From: Lentimicrobiaceae bacterium
GTDB taxonomy: Bacteria; Bacteroidota; Bacteroidia; Bacteroidales; F082
Length of the DNA: 59,191 bases
Direction: 5' to 3'
Assembly (NCBI GenBank): GCA_018661505.1
Contig: JABJIE010000018.1
Span: forward strand, 1-59,191
The notes beneath the pieces were generated by a model. The model was not told where the DNA came from and did no database searches. It was given only the letters and a program-made list of their open reading frames with translations. Positions 19,661 to 28,745 of this stretch are shown here, piece after piece. How positions within the stretch are numbered: the first letter of the stretch is position 1; each line of letters begins with the position of its first letter. The position numbers and the translations under genes were made by a program.

Positions 19661-20167
19661 ATGACTAAAGTTAACTACGTTTACTTATTGCTGGGGAGTA
19701 ATATTGAGCCACGATTAGATTATGTTATCAAAGCATCGGCAGAAATTGAAAATAGAGTAGGCCTAATTACTGATAAGTCATCATTGTATGAATCGGAGGC
19801 CCATGGTTTTGTTTCCAATACTAGGTTTATTAATCAGGTACTGAAAGTAAAATCTCTTCATTCTGCAGAGAATATGCTTGAAGTAATTTTAGATATAGAA
19901 AAAGAATTGGGAAGAGAAAGACAATATGAAGGGTACTCTTCTCGTACCATAGACATCGATATATTGTACTATAATGAGAATATATTTAACTTAGATCATC
20001 TTGTGATACCTCATCCAAGGTTGCATAAAAGACGATTTACTTTAATGCCTTTAAATGAAATAGCTTCTGATTACATGCACCCTATAATTAACAGGTCGAA
20101 TAAGGAACTCTTGGAAAACTGTGAAGATGTATCAGAGGTGAATAAATTTAATAATGAGGAATTATAA
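19661..20167 (+). CDS. folK: 2-amino-4-hydroxy-6-hydroxymethyldihydropteridine pyrophosphokinase
   Basis: A 168-aa HPPK, the folate pathway enzyme that transfers pyrophosphate from ATP to 6-hydroxymethyl-7,8-dihydropterin. Family hallmarks are LLLGSNIEPR near the N-terminus, the ELGRERQYEGYSSRTIDIDILYY core split across residues about 85-107 (catalytic Arg/Asp residues), and the IPHPRLHKRRFTLMPL signature. The ATG at 19661 is used; the preceding TTG adds one residue only. Its last 14 bases overlap the kinase gene, so the two are translationally coupled. Confidence 0.95.
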   Translation: MTKVNYVYLLLGSNIEPRLDYVIKASAEIENRVGLITDKSSLYESEAHGFVSNTRFINQVLKVKSLHSAENMLEVILDIEKELGRERQYEGYSSRTIDIDILYYNENIFNLDHLVIPHPRLHKRRFTLMPLNEIASDYMHPIINRSNKELLENCEDVSEVNKFNNEEL

Positions 20168-20789
20168 TTTTATTGCGATAGAAGGTAATATTGGTGCTGG
20201 AAAAACATCTCTGGCAACATTAATATCCAAGGATTTTAATGCTAAGCTGATTCTCGAACAATTTGAGGATAATTCATTTTTGCCAAAATTTTATGAGGAT
20301 CAGGAAAAATATGCTTTCCCCTTGGAAATGTCATTTTTAGCATCAAGATTTCAGCAGTTAAAAGATCAGCTGGGAAACAGGGATCTTTTTAAAACATTTA
20401 CAATAAGTGACTATTATATAATTAAATCTTTGATTTTTGCTCAGAAAACATTGGCAGAAGATGAGTTTAAAATATACACTCGCTTTTTTAATATTATCCT
20501 AAACCAATTACCTAAACCAGATTTGTTCGTATATCTTCATTTGAATACTAAAAAGCTACAAGAAAATATCAAGCTTAGAGGTAGGTCATATGAAAAAGAT
20601 ATTCAAAATGAGTATCTAGAAAAAATCAGGGATGGCTATTTTGAGTTTATTAAGCAACAATCCAATATGCCAATTGTTATTATTGATACCAATGAAGTTG
20701 ATTTTGTTCATCGAAAAGATGACTATGAGAAAATGGTTGGGATAATTAACAGAAAATACGAACCAGGAGTTCATCGTATAATTCCATAA
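20154..20789 (+). CDS. Deoxynucleoside kinase family protein
   Basis: A 211-aa P-loop kinase with Walker A GNIGAGKTS (about 11-19). A LEQFEDNSFLPKFYED segment matches the substrate-binding region of the dAK/dGK/dCK family, and KLRGRSYEKD (about 141) is the lid. It phosphorylates deoxynucleosides for salvage. It overlaps the end of folK by 14 bp, a folK-dnk arrangement frequent in Bacteroidota. Specificity for A, G or C cannot be told. Confidence 0.9.
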   Translation: MRNYNFIAIEGNIGAGKTSLATLISKDFNAKLILEQFEDNSFLPKFYEDQEKYAFPLEMSFLASRFQQLKDQLGNRDLFKTFTISDYYIIKSLIFAQKTLAEDEFKIYTRFFNIILNQLPKPDLFVYLHLNTKKLQENIKLRGRSYEKDIQNEYLEKIRDGYFEFIKQQSNMPIVIIDTNEVDFVHRKDDYEKMVGIINRKYEPGVHRIIP

Positions 20790-20796
20790 GGCAAAA

Positions 20797-20828
20797 AAAA
20801 ATCCCGATCATCAGACCGGGATTCCTTT
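20797..20828. terminator. Bidirectional terminator
   Basis: Stem AATCCCG (20800-20806) / CGGGATT (20817-20823) is preceded by an A run. It separates the kinase gene from the convergent OmpA-TPR gene. Confidence 0.8.
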
Positions 20829-20845
20829 AAATTAAAATTTAATTT

Positions 20846-23338
20846 CTACTTCATGCTAACGACTGCATTAAAGTCTGCATCGTTATAATATTTTAAGAAT
20901 TCTCTATCAGTTTTTGCTAGACCTGCTACATCTGGATCAGCTTTGATAGACTGACCTAAATAATCCATAACACCATCTTTGTTATCCTGACGAGCAGATG
21001 TAATAGCTAACAAGTAAAGAGTTTCTGCATCCTGAGGAGCACATTTGAAAGTTTTTTCAGCACCTGATGTATTACCATTTAATAACTGAGCAAGACCTAA
21101 GTTAAAGTCACATTTACTATCAGATAGTAATTGCTCTGCTCTTGCATAATCACCCAATGCAATATCAGCTAAACCAAGGTTATAATCAGCATCTCCACCT
21201 AGTTCACGAGACATTGTGAATGAGGCTTTAGCATTACTATAATCTCCAGTTAGCATAAAGAAAACACCCCAGTTATTATGAAGTTCAGATGAGTTTTCGT
21301 TTAATTCAACGCCTCTTACCAATAAGTCTTCAGCCAATTCAAGGTTACCTTCTGCTAACTCAACAGCAGCAGCATTATTTACAGATCTCCATGAGTTTGG
21401 ATAAAACTCTATTATTGATCCATAGATAACTTTTTTGGTTCCATTGTCGTCGGTAAGTGTTGCAGCATAGAAAAGTTCCTCTATCTCTAAGTCACCAGGA
21501 CTAGTAGTTGAAAGATTAGCTATTTCTGCATCTGTTCTTTTCGGTACAAATGTATTAACATTGATATCAGCTCTTCTTAATGGAGGAAGAATATCACGCT
21601 CAATCTCAGGATAGATAAGAATCATATTTCTGATCTCTTCTTCTTTCTTACTTTGATCAGCTGAGTTGATTACATTAAGAATTGCACTTTTATCTTTTAT
21701 GTCAGAAGCCTTAACAGCTTTCATAAAACCATTCCAGTCTGGTCCGTTAGAGGTAACCACAAAGTCTATGGCTTCAGCCGCAACAAGTTCATTTTCTTTT
21801 GCAAGTTTGGATACTTTATTCTCCATGTATTTCATTGCAGTATTAGCACGACGCTCAGAAAGTCCTTCATTAAATGTTTCTTCACCTTCAGGAGATGCCC
21901 AACCGTCAATTGTAATATCGTCAAGTAACCATCCATTTTCCATGTCAGACATATTGTTCTTCAACATGTCGTAGTTAGCTTCATCCTTGTTTAAAGGAAG
22001 ATTCCAGTTAAGGTCTGAACGATTAACCATAAAGAATAAGTCTGATTGCTGAGTGCTTATTGTTACTTTCTCATATGCATGAGGAGCAAATGCTAGGAAT
22101 TCAGTATTGCGAAGGTACTTGGAAGTATGTATCACACCATCATCAAGTTTTCTTTCTGCAGCTGTGAATACTTTTGAGCCATCTTCCTGAGCTGTTCCAC
22201 AATTATCATAAACTTCACCTTCGTAGGTATAGATTACAGGAGCAACAGTTAATTCACTTACATCCATCGCAGGGTCATAAGCTATTTTACTTGTGTAACT
22301 GAAAGTGCCACCGTTGGAATAACTAACAAGCGTTCCATCACCAGCTACTGATTCTCCTTTAAAATTCATTGTTTCGAAAGCGGTTTCACCACCATCATAT
22401 TTTAAAACAGGAGTAAAGCACATAACAGCCTTCTTGTCAAAATATTTTGGAGGGAAAGTTCCTTTAATTGTAACTTCAATAACGTCACCTCTTTCTTCTA
22501 GTGGACTAGGAGTTGCCTCTAACTGAACTTTTTCAAAGTCGTTGGCCATCTTTTTGTTTTTGTTACCGCCAAATTTGAAACGTGCACCTATATTAAAATG
22601 AGAATAAACATCATTCTTAACCTGCATGGCACCATGAATTACACCATCAGCATAATCCGTATCCATCCACGTGTACGAGTAGTCACCGTAAATATCAAAT
22701 TTTTCACTAACATTGAAATCAACAGAAAACCCAACAGGTACTGTATAGTCAACGTTTCTATCACTGATACCCTTACCAGTTCCACCGGACTTGTTTCCTT
22801 TGTATCCATTTCTTCCTATTTCTGCATCTGTTGCAAGATCATAAGTTCTGGACTTCCATTGTGCTTGGCCAAAACCAGCATGCAATGAAAAGTCAACGAG
22901 TCTGTCCTTGTAGCCGCTAATAAGGTTTGAGAGGTTAATTCCAACATTCACATTGGCTCCAAAATAATCGACATCGAAGTACATATCCCTTCCCCACTGA
23001 GCGTTTGGAATTGAAGTGGTAGGAACGTTCTTCTTCTCACCACTAAAAAATCCTCTTTCAACGTCAGCGTAAGCACTGAAAACAGATGTAAACTGACGAC
23101 CAAAACCTAGTGCGCCATTGAAGTTAGTATGACTGAAATCTGGTGAAAAGCCATATTGACTAAGATCAGCATGTGACCATGATGGTCCTATTTCTCCTTC
23201 AATAAACCAGAAGGAAGAAAATGAAGATGATTTCGCAGCTTTATTTTCTCCATCTTCTTGAGCGAAGAAAGACATTGGTAAAGCCATAACCAAGCTTAAT
23301 ATTAAAGCTCTGTAAAATATAGAATAAGCTTTTTTCAT
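20846..23338 (-). CDS. Outer-membrane OmpA-family protein with N-terminal beta-barrel and C-terminal TPRs
   Basis: An 830-aa envelope protein. A signal peptide (MKKAYS...SFFAQ) is followed by an outer-membrane beta-barrel-like region (to about residue 260, rich in alternating aromatic strands). A long middle part follows, then an OmpA-like peptidoglycan-binding segment containing DGWASPEGEETFNEGLSERR (about 475-494). The C-terminal part has tetratricopeptide repeats (LELAEDLL, LNNWGVFFMLTGDYSNAKASF, ALGDYARAEQLL in pattern). An in-frame ATG at 23347 is an alternative start three codons upstream. It probably links the outer membrane to peptidoglycan and organises partner proteins. Confidence 0.8.
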   Translation of the reverse strand: MKKAYSIFYRALILSLVMALPMSFFAQEDGENKAAKSSSFSSFWFIEGEIGPSWSHADLSQYGFSPDFSHTNFNGALGFGRQFTSVFSAYADVERGFFSGEKKNVPTTSIPNAQWGRDMYFDVDYFGANVNVGINLSNLISGYKDRLVDFSLHAGFGQAQWKSRTYDLATDAEIGRNGYKGNKSGGTGKGISDRNVDYTVPVGFSVDFNVSEKFDIYGDYSYTWMDTDYADGVIHGAMQVKNDVYSHFNIGARFKFGGNKNKKMANDFEKVQLEATPSPLEERGDVIEVTIKGTFPPKYFDKKAVMCFTPVLKYDGGETAFETMNFKGESVAGDGTLVSYSNGGTFSYTSKIAYDPAMDVSELTVAPVIYTYEGEVYDNCGTAQEDGSKVFTAAERKLDDGVIHTSKYLRNTEFLAFAPHAYEKVTISTQQSDLFFMVNRSDLNWNLPLNKDEANYDMLKNNMSDMENGWLLDDITIDGWASPEGEETFNEGLSERRANTAMKYMENKVSKLAKENELVAAEAIDFVVTSNGPDWNGFMKAVKASDIKDKSAILNVINSADQSKKEEEIRNMILIYPEIERDILPPLRRADINVNTFVPKRTDAEIANLSTTSPGDLEIEELFYAATLTDDNGTKKVIYGSIIEFYPNSWRSVNNAAAVELAEGNLELAEDLLVRGVELNENSSELHNNWGVFFMLTGDYSNAKASFTMSRELGGDADYNLGLADIALGDYARAEQLLSDSKCDFNLGLAQLLNGNTSGAEKTFKCAPQDAETLYLLAITSARQDNKDGVMDYLGQSIKADPDVAGLAKTDREFLKYYNDADFNAVVSMK

Positions 23339-23530
23339 GTTAATCATTTTTTATTGTAGAAATTTTTATTTTCAAAATTTTTATTTTCAGAGTTTAATCA
23401 ATATCTCGAATAATCAAATTTATAATTAAACCCCATTTAACTAAGGCAAAAGTAAAAAATTATGTGAATCAACACACAAAGAACTGTGTTTTTTACGTTA
23501 TTAGGGTTAATTAGTTTCAAATAATCGTAA

Positions 23531-24061
23531 CTATTTCAATTTTAAAACCATATCCCATAAAACTATTCCCACACTTACACTGATATTTAGTGAATGTTTG
23601 GTACCCCACTGAGGAATTTCAACACAGCAATCAGAATTTGCAACTATTTCCTTATCAACACCTTTGACTTCATTCCCAAAAACTAGTGCGTATTTACAAT
23701 TCTTATCAACCTGCAAATCATGGAGTTTAGTGCTATTTTCTACTTGTTCTACAGATATAATTTTATAACCGTCATCTTTCAATAAATTAATAGCTTCTAT
23801 TGTTGTTTTATAGTATTTCCAGTCAACAGATTCGGTTGCACTGAGTGCAGTCTTGTGAATTTCCCTGTGAGGTGGAGTAGCAGTTATACCACATAAATAC
23901 ACCGACTCTATTCTAAAGGCGTCTGAGGTACGAAATACGGATCCAATGTTGCTCAAACTTCTAATATTATCCAGAATAACCACGATGGGAAACTTTTTTG
24001 CATGCTTAAACTCATCTACACTTAGACGGTTTAACTCTTCCATTTTTAGTTTCTTTGGCAT
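23531..24061 (-). CDS. SpoU/TrmH-family RNA 2'-O-methyltransferase
   Basis: A 176-aa SPOUT methyltransferase. The three conserved motifs are visible: LDNIRSLSNIGSVFRTSDAF (about 30-49), ALVFGNEVKGV (about 126-136) and CCVEIPQWGTKHSLNISVSV (about 145-164), which form the trefoil-knot SAM site. It methylates ribose 2'-OH in tRNA or rRNA; the target base is not clear. It is short, lacking the N-terminal substrate domain of RlmB. It is divergent from mutS. Confidence 0.88.
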   Translation of the reverse strand: MPKKLKMEELNRLSVDEFKHAKKFPIVVILDNIRSLSNIGSVFRTSDAFRIESVYLCGITATPPHREIHKTALSATESVDWKYYKTTIEAINLLKDDGYKIISVEQVENSTKLHDLQVDKNCKYALVFGNEVKGVDKEIVANSDCCVEIPQWGTKHSLNISVSVGIVLWDMVLKLK

Positions 24062-24142
24062 ATTGAATGTTATTGATACAAAAATAGTGCATGAGGTTGC
24101 ATTAGCAAAATACTTTTAAGCATTTTTTTTGAATAGCTTGTG

Positions 24143-24150
24143 TATATTTG
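24143..24150 (+). promoter_or_regulatory. Bacteroidota -7 element upstream of mutS
   Basis: TATATTTG matches TAnnTTTG exactly and lies 23 bp before the TTG start of mutS, implying a very short leader. No -33 box at normal spacing is evident. Confidence 0.5.
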
Positions 24151-24173
24151 CTAAGTCATTATAAAAATCTGGT

Positions 24174-26804
24174 TTGGGAAAGTCAACAAAATATGTGGAA
24201 ACTCCGCTGATGAAACAATATAATGCAATCAAGGCTAAGTATCCTGATGCATTACTTTTGTTTAGAGTAGGAGATTTTTATGAGACATTTGGGGAAGACG
24301 CAATAAAAGCGTCATCAATACTTGGTATAGTGCTTACCAAAAGAAGAAATGGGGCTGCTTCTTTTGTAGAATTGGCGGGCTTTCCCCACCACTCATTGGA
24401 TACCTATCTTCCAAAATTAGTTCGGGCAGGTAATAGAGTTGCGATTTGTGATCAACTCGAGGATCCTAAACTTACCAAAAAGATTGTTAAAAGGGGAGTC
24501 ACTGAGTTGGTTACTCCAGGAGTTACCCTTAACGATAATGTACTGGAGCAAAAAGAGAATAACTTTCTGGCATCAATTCATCTTACCTCAGGAGTTTCAG
24601 GGATATCACTATTGGATATTAGTACGGGAGAGTTTTACATATCTGAAGGTAACAACGAATATATTGACAAACTTCTTCAGAGTTTCAGCCCCAGTGAGGT
24701 TGTCATACAACGTCAAAATAGAAAAAAGTTTGAGGAACTATTTGGTGATAAGTTCCACTTGGCCTTTTTTGATGATTGGGTTTTTTCATTAGAATTTGCA
24801 AATGAGATTTTGTTAAAACATTTTAATACAAACTCTCTTAAGGGATTTGGTATTGAATCCATTAACAATGGAATAATAGCATCAGGAGCTGCACTACATT
24901 ACTTACTGGAAACCCACCATGATAAACTAGACCATATCAGTAACATTAGCAGAATTGATGAGGGGAGCTATGTATGGTTAGATAAGTTTACGATAAGAAA
25001 CCTGGAAATGATCTATCCTCTTACACCTGAAGCAAATACATTACTAAATATACTCGACCACACAGATTCTCCGATGGGAGCAAGGTTGATGCGCAGATGG
25101 ATAGCTCTTCCTCTAAAGGATATCAATAACATAAACGAAAGATTAAATGTTGTTGAATATCTAATGCACGAGCAAGAGTTTAGTCATAAAATACAAGGAC
25201 ATATAAAAAAGGTTGGTGATTTGGAAAGGCTAGTATCCAAAGTAGCAACTGCAAGAGTAAATCCTCGGGAGCTAAAACAATTACAACTCTCACTTTATGC
25301 TGTCGAAGACATTAAAAATACATGTAGTGTAAAGGGAAACAAGGAATTTGGAAAAATTTCTATGAATTTAAATCCATGTCGTGAACTTGCAGATAGTCTA
25401 TCCAAACAACTAACAGATGAGCCTCCTTTACTAATAAGCAAAGGCAATATAATAGCTAATGGTGTTAATGATGAATTGGATGAGTTGAGAAATATTTCTT
25501 CATCAGCCAAGGATTATCTGCAGAAAATTCTTGAGCGTGAAATAAAAAGGACCAATATTTCATCCTTAAAAATAGGATTCAATAATGTATTTGGATACTA
25601 CTTAGAGGTTACCCATACACACAAAGAAAAAGTACCCGAAGATTGGCATCGGAAACAAACTCTCACTGGGTCTGAGAGATACATTACTGAGGAACTCAAG
25701 GATCTAGAAGATAAAATACTTGGCGCACAGGAAAAAATAATTTCATTGGAGCAGAGGTTATACGATGAAGTTGTGCAAGATGCTGCGAAGTATGTTTCTA
25801 CTATACAGATTAACTCCACTGTAATAGCAGAGCTTGATTGCTTGTCATCATTTTCAAAAGTATCACTAGAAAATAATTACTCCAGACCAGAAATAGTAGA
25901 AGGTTATACCATTGATATTAGAAATGGCAGACATCCTGTGATTGAATTTAATCTACCACCAGGAGAGAGTTATATTCCCAATGATGTTTATCTGGATAGT
26001 GAGAAACAACAAATTATTATTTTGACTGGTCCTAACATGTCTGGTAAATCAGCACTGTTAAGGCAAACAGCATTAATTATATTAATGGGACAGATGGGAT
26101 GTATGGTTCCTGCCGAATCAGCAAAATATGGTTTTGTGGACAAAGTATTTACACGGGTAGGAGCTTCAGATAATATAAGCTCTGGGGAATCCACATTCAT
26201 GGTTGAGATGAATGAAACAGCAAGTATTCTTAATAACATCTCAAATAGAAGTTTGATCTTACTTGATGAGATTGGACGAGGAACAAGCACATATGATGGG
26301 ATATCAATTGCATGGTCAATTGCAGAGTTTTTGCATAATCATCCAGCATATCGATCAAAAGTTCTTTTTGCAACACATTATCATGAGCTGAATGACATGT
26401 CTTTGACCATGAAAAGGATAAAAAACTATCATATAAGTATCAAAGAACATGGGAATAAGGTTATATTTTTAAGAAAGCTCACAAAGGGAGGTAGTGAGCA
26501 TAGTTTTGGTATTCATGTAGCTGAAATGGCTGGAATGCCAAAGAAGGTAACTTCAAGGGCAAAGCAGATGCTAAAAATTCTTGAAAAGAGTCATTCGGAG
26601 AGACAGAATAATGTCGAAAGCAAGAATTTGAAAAAAGCTGTAAAGAGGGGAATTGATGAAAATCTACAGTTAAGTTTTATTCAGCTTGATGACCCTTTGC
26701 TTAATCAAATTAAAAACGATATACTAAACACAGATGTTGATACACTAACACCTGTTGAAGCTTTAATGAAGCTTAATGAGATTAAAAAAACATTGGGCTC
26801 ATAG
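24174..26804 (+). CDS. mutS: DNA mismatch repair protein MutS
   Basis: An 876-aa MutS1. The mismatch-reading Phe-x-Glu lies in GDFYETFGEDA (about 32-42). The ATPase has Walker A TGPNMSGKSA (about 618) and Walker B LILLDEIGRGTSTYDG (about 697). It binds mismatches and recruits MutL. The start is TTG: an in-frame stop lies four codons upstream, and the only nearby ATG (codon 13) would remove the conserved KYVETPLMKQY N-terminus. Single-gene unit. Confidence 0.96.
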   Translation: MGKSTKYVETPLMKQYNAIKAKYPDALLLFRVGDFYETFGEDAIKASSILGIVLTKRRNGAASFVELAGFPHHSLDTYLPKLVRAGNRVAICDQLEDPKLTKKIVKRGVTELVTPGVTLNDNVLEQKENNFLASIHLTSGVSGISLLDISTGEFYISEGNNEYIDKLLQSFSPSEVVIQRQNRKKFEELFGDKFHLAFFDDWVFSLEFANEILLKHFNTNSLKGFGIESINNGIIASGAALHYLLETHHDKLDHISNISRIDEGSYVWLDKFTIRNLEMIYPLTPEANTLLNILDHTDSPMGARLMRRWIALPLKDINNINERLNVVEYLMHEQEFSHKIQGHIKKVGDLERLVSKVATARVNPRELKQLQLSLYAVEDIKNTCSVKGNKEFGKISMNLNPCRELADSLSKQLTDEPPLLISKGNIIANGVNDELDELRNISSSAKDYLQKILEREIKRTNISSLKIGFNNVFGYYLEVTHTHKEKVPEDWHRKQTLTGSERYITEELKDLEDKILGAQEKIISLEQRLYDEVVQDAAKYVSTIQINSTVIAELDCLSSFSKVSLENNYSRPEIVEGYTIDIRNGRHPVIEFNLPPGESYIPNDVYLDSEKQQIIILTGPNMSGKSALLRQTALIILMGQMGCMVPAESAKYGFVDKVFTRVGASDNISSGESTFMVEMNETASILNNISNRSLILLDEIGRGTSTYDGISIAWSIAEFLHNHPAYRSKVLFATHYHELNDMSLTMKRIKNYHISIKEHGNKVIFLRKLTKGGSEHSFGIHVAEMAGMPKKVTSRAKQMLKILEKSHSERQNNVESKNLKKAVKRGIDENLQLSFIQLDDPLLNQIKNDILNTDVDTLTPVEALMKLNEIKKTLGS

Positions 26805-26861
26805 CTATATTGAGGCAATCAATTTTTTTTGATATTTTTTCTTTGAAATTAAAAAAAATAC

Positions 26862-26869
26862 TACATTTG
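26862..26869 (+). promoter_or_regulatory. Promoter -7 element of the tRNA-Gly/tRNA-Leu unit
   Basis: TACATTTG fits TAnnTTTG, and a TTTG at 26842-26845 lies 16 bp upstream as a slightly close -33 box. It stands 34 bp before tRNA-Gly. Confidence 0.6.
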
Positions 26870-26903
26870 CACCTCCAAATTTTCGATTGATTATTTGGAA
26901 ATC

Positions 26904-26976
<73 letters not shown>

Positions 26977-26979
26977 CAA

Positions 26980-27016
26980 AATCCCGATTTCGTTAAATCG
27001 AGTCGGGATTTTTTCT
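26980..27016 (+). terminator. Terminator after tRNA-Gly
   Basis: AATCCCGA...TCGGGATT stem followed by a T run, directly after tRNA-Gly and before tRNA-Leu, so the two tRNAs may be only partly co-transcribed. Confidence 0.8.
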
Positions 27017-27026
27017 TGAAACGTCT

Positions 27027-27111
27027 GCTCGAGTGGTGGAATTGGTAGACACGTTGGACTTAAAATCCAATGGGCATCGCGCCCGTGCGGGTTCAAGTCC
27101 CGCCTCGAGTA
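27027..27111 (+). tRNA. tRNA-Leu(TAA)
   Basis: A class II tRNA of 85 nt with a long variable arm (TGGGCATCGCGCCCGT). Acceptor GCTCGAG/CTCGAGT (first pair G-U), anticodon stem TTGGA/TCCAA with loop CTTAAAA (anticodon TAA), T arm GCGGG-TTCAAGT-CCCGC, discriminator A. Confidence 0.96.
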
Positions 27112-27115
27112 CAGG

Positions 27116-27146
27116 AAAGCCGGCTTTTGTTAGTCGGCTTTTTTTG
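27116..27146 (+). terminator. Terminator after tRNA-Leu
   Basis: AAAGCCG/CGGCTTT stem followed by a T run, starting five bases after tRNA-Leu. Confidence 0.85.
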
Positions 27147-27262
27147 TTGCATTTAATTTTTAGAGGAATCAATGGTTAGGGAGCCTATTTCATAGAATAT
27201 AACATCATTAAACCATTTGTAATTTCCCAATTACCTCTTTTGTAGTTGGGCTCCAATAATTC

Positions 27263-28045
27263 CTAGAAGTCCTTCTTATTAAACTTCCTAATCATCAATA
27301 GAATTGGAATTATAAGCCACACAAACATAACAGTGAGTGATGATAACATCCCCATACCAGTACCAAAGAATTTTTTGAATACTGCTCCGGTATAGCCTAA
27401 TAATACCGAGATATCAAGTTCCAACAATATCAGTATCCTGGATAAATCGATTGGATTAAGCATTGTAACGACCAATGAGAATGTATCCAATGGGTATTCC
27501 TTAAAAATTATAAGGATTATCATAAATACTCCATCATAAACAACTGCAAGAAGAAGCCATACAAGTATTGCATACCCGAAGCCTTTGATTCGATTTTCGT
27601 TATATAACGTGATGATAAATGCCAGTGCTACAAATATGAAGTTTAGAAACCCTCCTACTACTAATAGTAGAAAGAAATCAAATATTACCATCGACATAAA
27701 CAAACCATAGACGGCAAATGGAATTCCAAGCCCTACAATAAGGCTAAGAGATAGTGAAACGGATAATCCAAGATACTGTCCGATTAATATCTTCGATCTT
27801 TTAATTGGCTGAGCCAGTAATAACTCGGTGAATTCCTTGGTGTTATAATAATACATTACCCCAAAAATAATTGCAATAAGTGGAGTTAGGATTACAATAA
27901 TATTCATAATAGTAATTACAGCCTTCGACACATCTGAATTAAGAAATAATAATACGAAACCCAATATCAGATAGAAACTAAAGTAAACATAACTCCACCG
28001 ACTTCTAAGTAAATCATATGTACTATATTTAAATATTTTAAACAT
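27263..28045 (-). CDS. nosY: NosY: ABC transporter permease for N2O reductase maturation
   Basis: A 260-aa integral membrane protein with about six hydrophobic segments, last gene of the nos operon. It overlaps nosF by 8 bp, so permease and ATPase are coupled. The N-terminal YSTYDLLRSRWSYVYFSFYL and the YYNTKEFTELLLAQPIKRSKI motif are typical of NosY-type ABC-2 permeases. With NosF and NosD it is thought to deliver a sulfur species for the CuZ cluster of NosZ. A hairpin CCCAATTAC/GTAGTTGGG (27226-27250) lies 12 bp after the stop and may end the operon. Confidence 0.88.
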   Translation of the reverse strand: MFKIFKYSTYDLLRSRWSYVYFSFYLILGFVLLFLNSDVSKAVITIMNIIVILTPLIAIIFGVMYYYNTKEFTELLLAQPIKRSKILIGQYLGLSVSLSLSLIVGLGIPFAVYGLFMSMVIFDFFLLLVVGGFLNFIFVALAFIITLYNENRIKGFGYAILVWLLLAVVYDGVFMIILIIFKEYPLDTFSLVVTMLNPIDLSRILILLELDISVLLGYTGAVFKKFFGTGMGMLSSLTVMFVWLIIPILLMIRKFNKKDF

Positions 28046-28745
28046 ACTGCTTAGATATTAATTCCGCAATTGATTTTTCAAGATTGTCTATTCCGGTCTG
28101 TTTTTTCAACTCTTCATTGGTTCCCTTAAAGTAGATATTACCATCTAACAGAAATATAATTTCATCGGCCATTTCTTCAACAAAGCTCATTATATGAGTT
28201 GTAATCAGAATGGTTTTCCCTTTTTGTTGCTCTTCTCTTAACAAATCTTTCAAACTTATAAGAGAAATAGGGTCAAGTCCTGTAGTTGGTTCATCAAGTA
28301 TTAGAAGATCACTGTCAAACATAAAAGTCAGCAGGATATTTACTTTTTGTTTGGTTCCACCGGATAAGCTCACAAGCTTTTTATTAAGGAATGGTTCCAG
28401 ATTAAACCTTTTAATAAGTGGTGCTTCATCTGAATCTTTAGGACGTAGATTTTTAACCATCTTAATTAATTCACTAACAGTTAAATTATTAGGAAAGTTT
28501 GCAATCTGAGGTAGATAGTTTAAGTTATTTCTGTATTCCCAATTATTAAGAATACTTTTGGAGTCAAAGCTTATTTCACCCATATTAGGGATAACCATAC
28601 CAAGCAAGCACTTTATAAGTGTTGTTTTCCCTGAGCCATTTGGACCCAGAATAGCAAATACTCCACCATCCTTAATTTTAAGATCCAGATTTTCAAGTAC
28701 AGTTAATTTACCGAACTTCTTATTTAAATTATTAATTTCTATCAT
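28038..28745 (-). CDS. nosF: NosF: ABC transporter ATP-binding protein
   Basis: A 235-aa ABC ATPase with Walker A GPNGSGKTT (about 34-42), Q-loop LPQIANF, signature LSGGTKQK (about 127), Walker B LLILDEPTTGLDP and the H-loop ITTHIMSF. It energises NosY for maturation of the N2O reductase copper centre. It overlaps nosD by 14 bp and nosY by 8 bp. Confidence 0.92.
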   Translation of the reverse strand: MIEINNLNKKFGKLTVLENLDLKIKDGGVFAILGPNGSGKTTLIKCLLGMVIPNMGEISFDSKSILNNWEYRNNLNYLPQIANFPNNLTVSELIKMVKNLRPKDSDEAPLIKRFNLEPFLNKKLVSLSGGTKQKVNILLTFMFDSDLLILDEPTTGLDPISLISLKDLLREEQQKGKTILITTHIMSFVEEMADEIIFLLDGNIYFKGTNEELKKQTGIDNLEKSIAELISKQYV

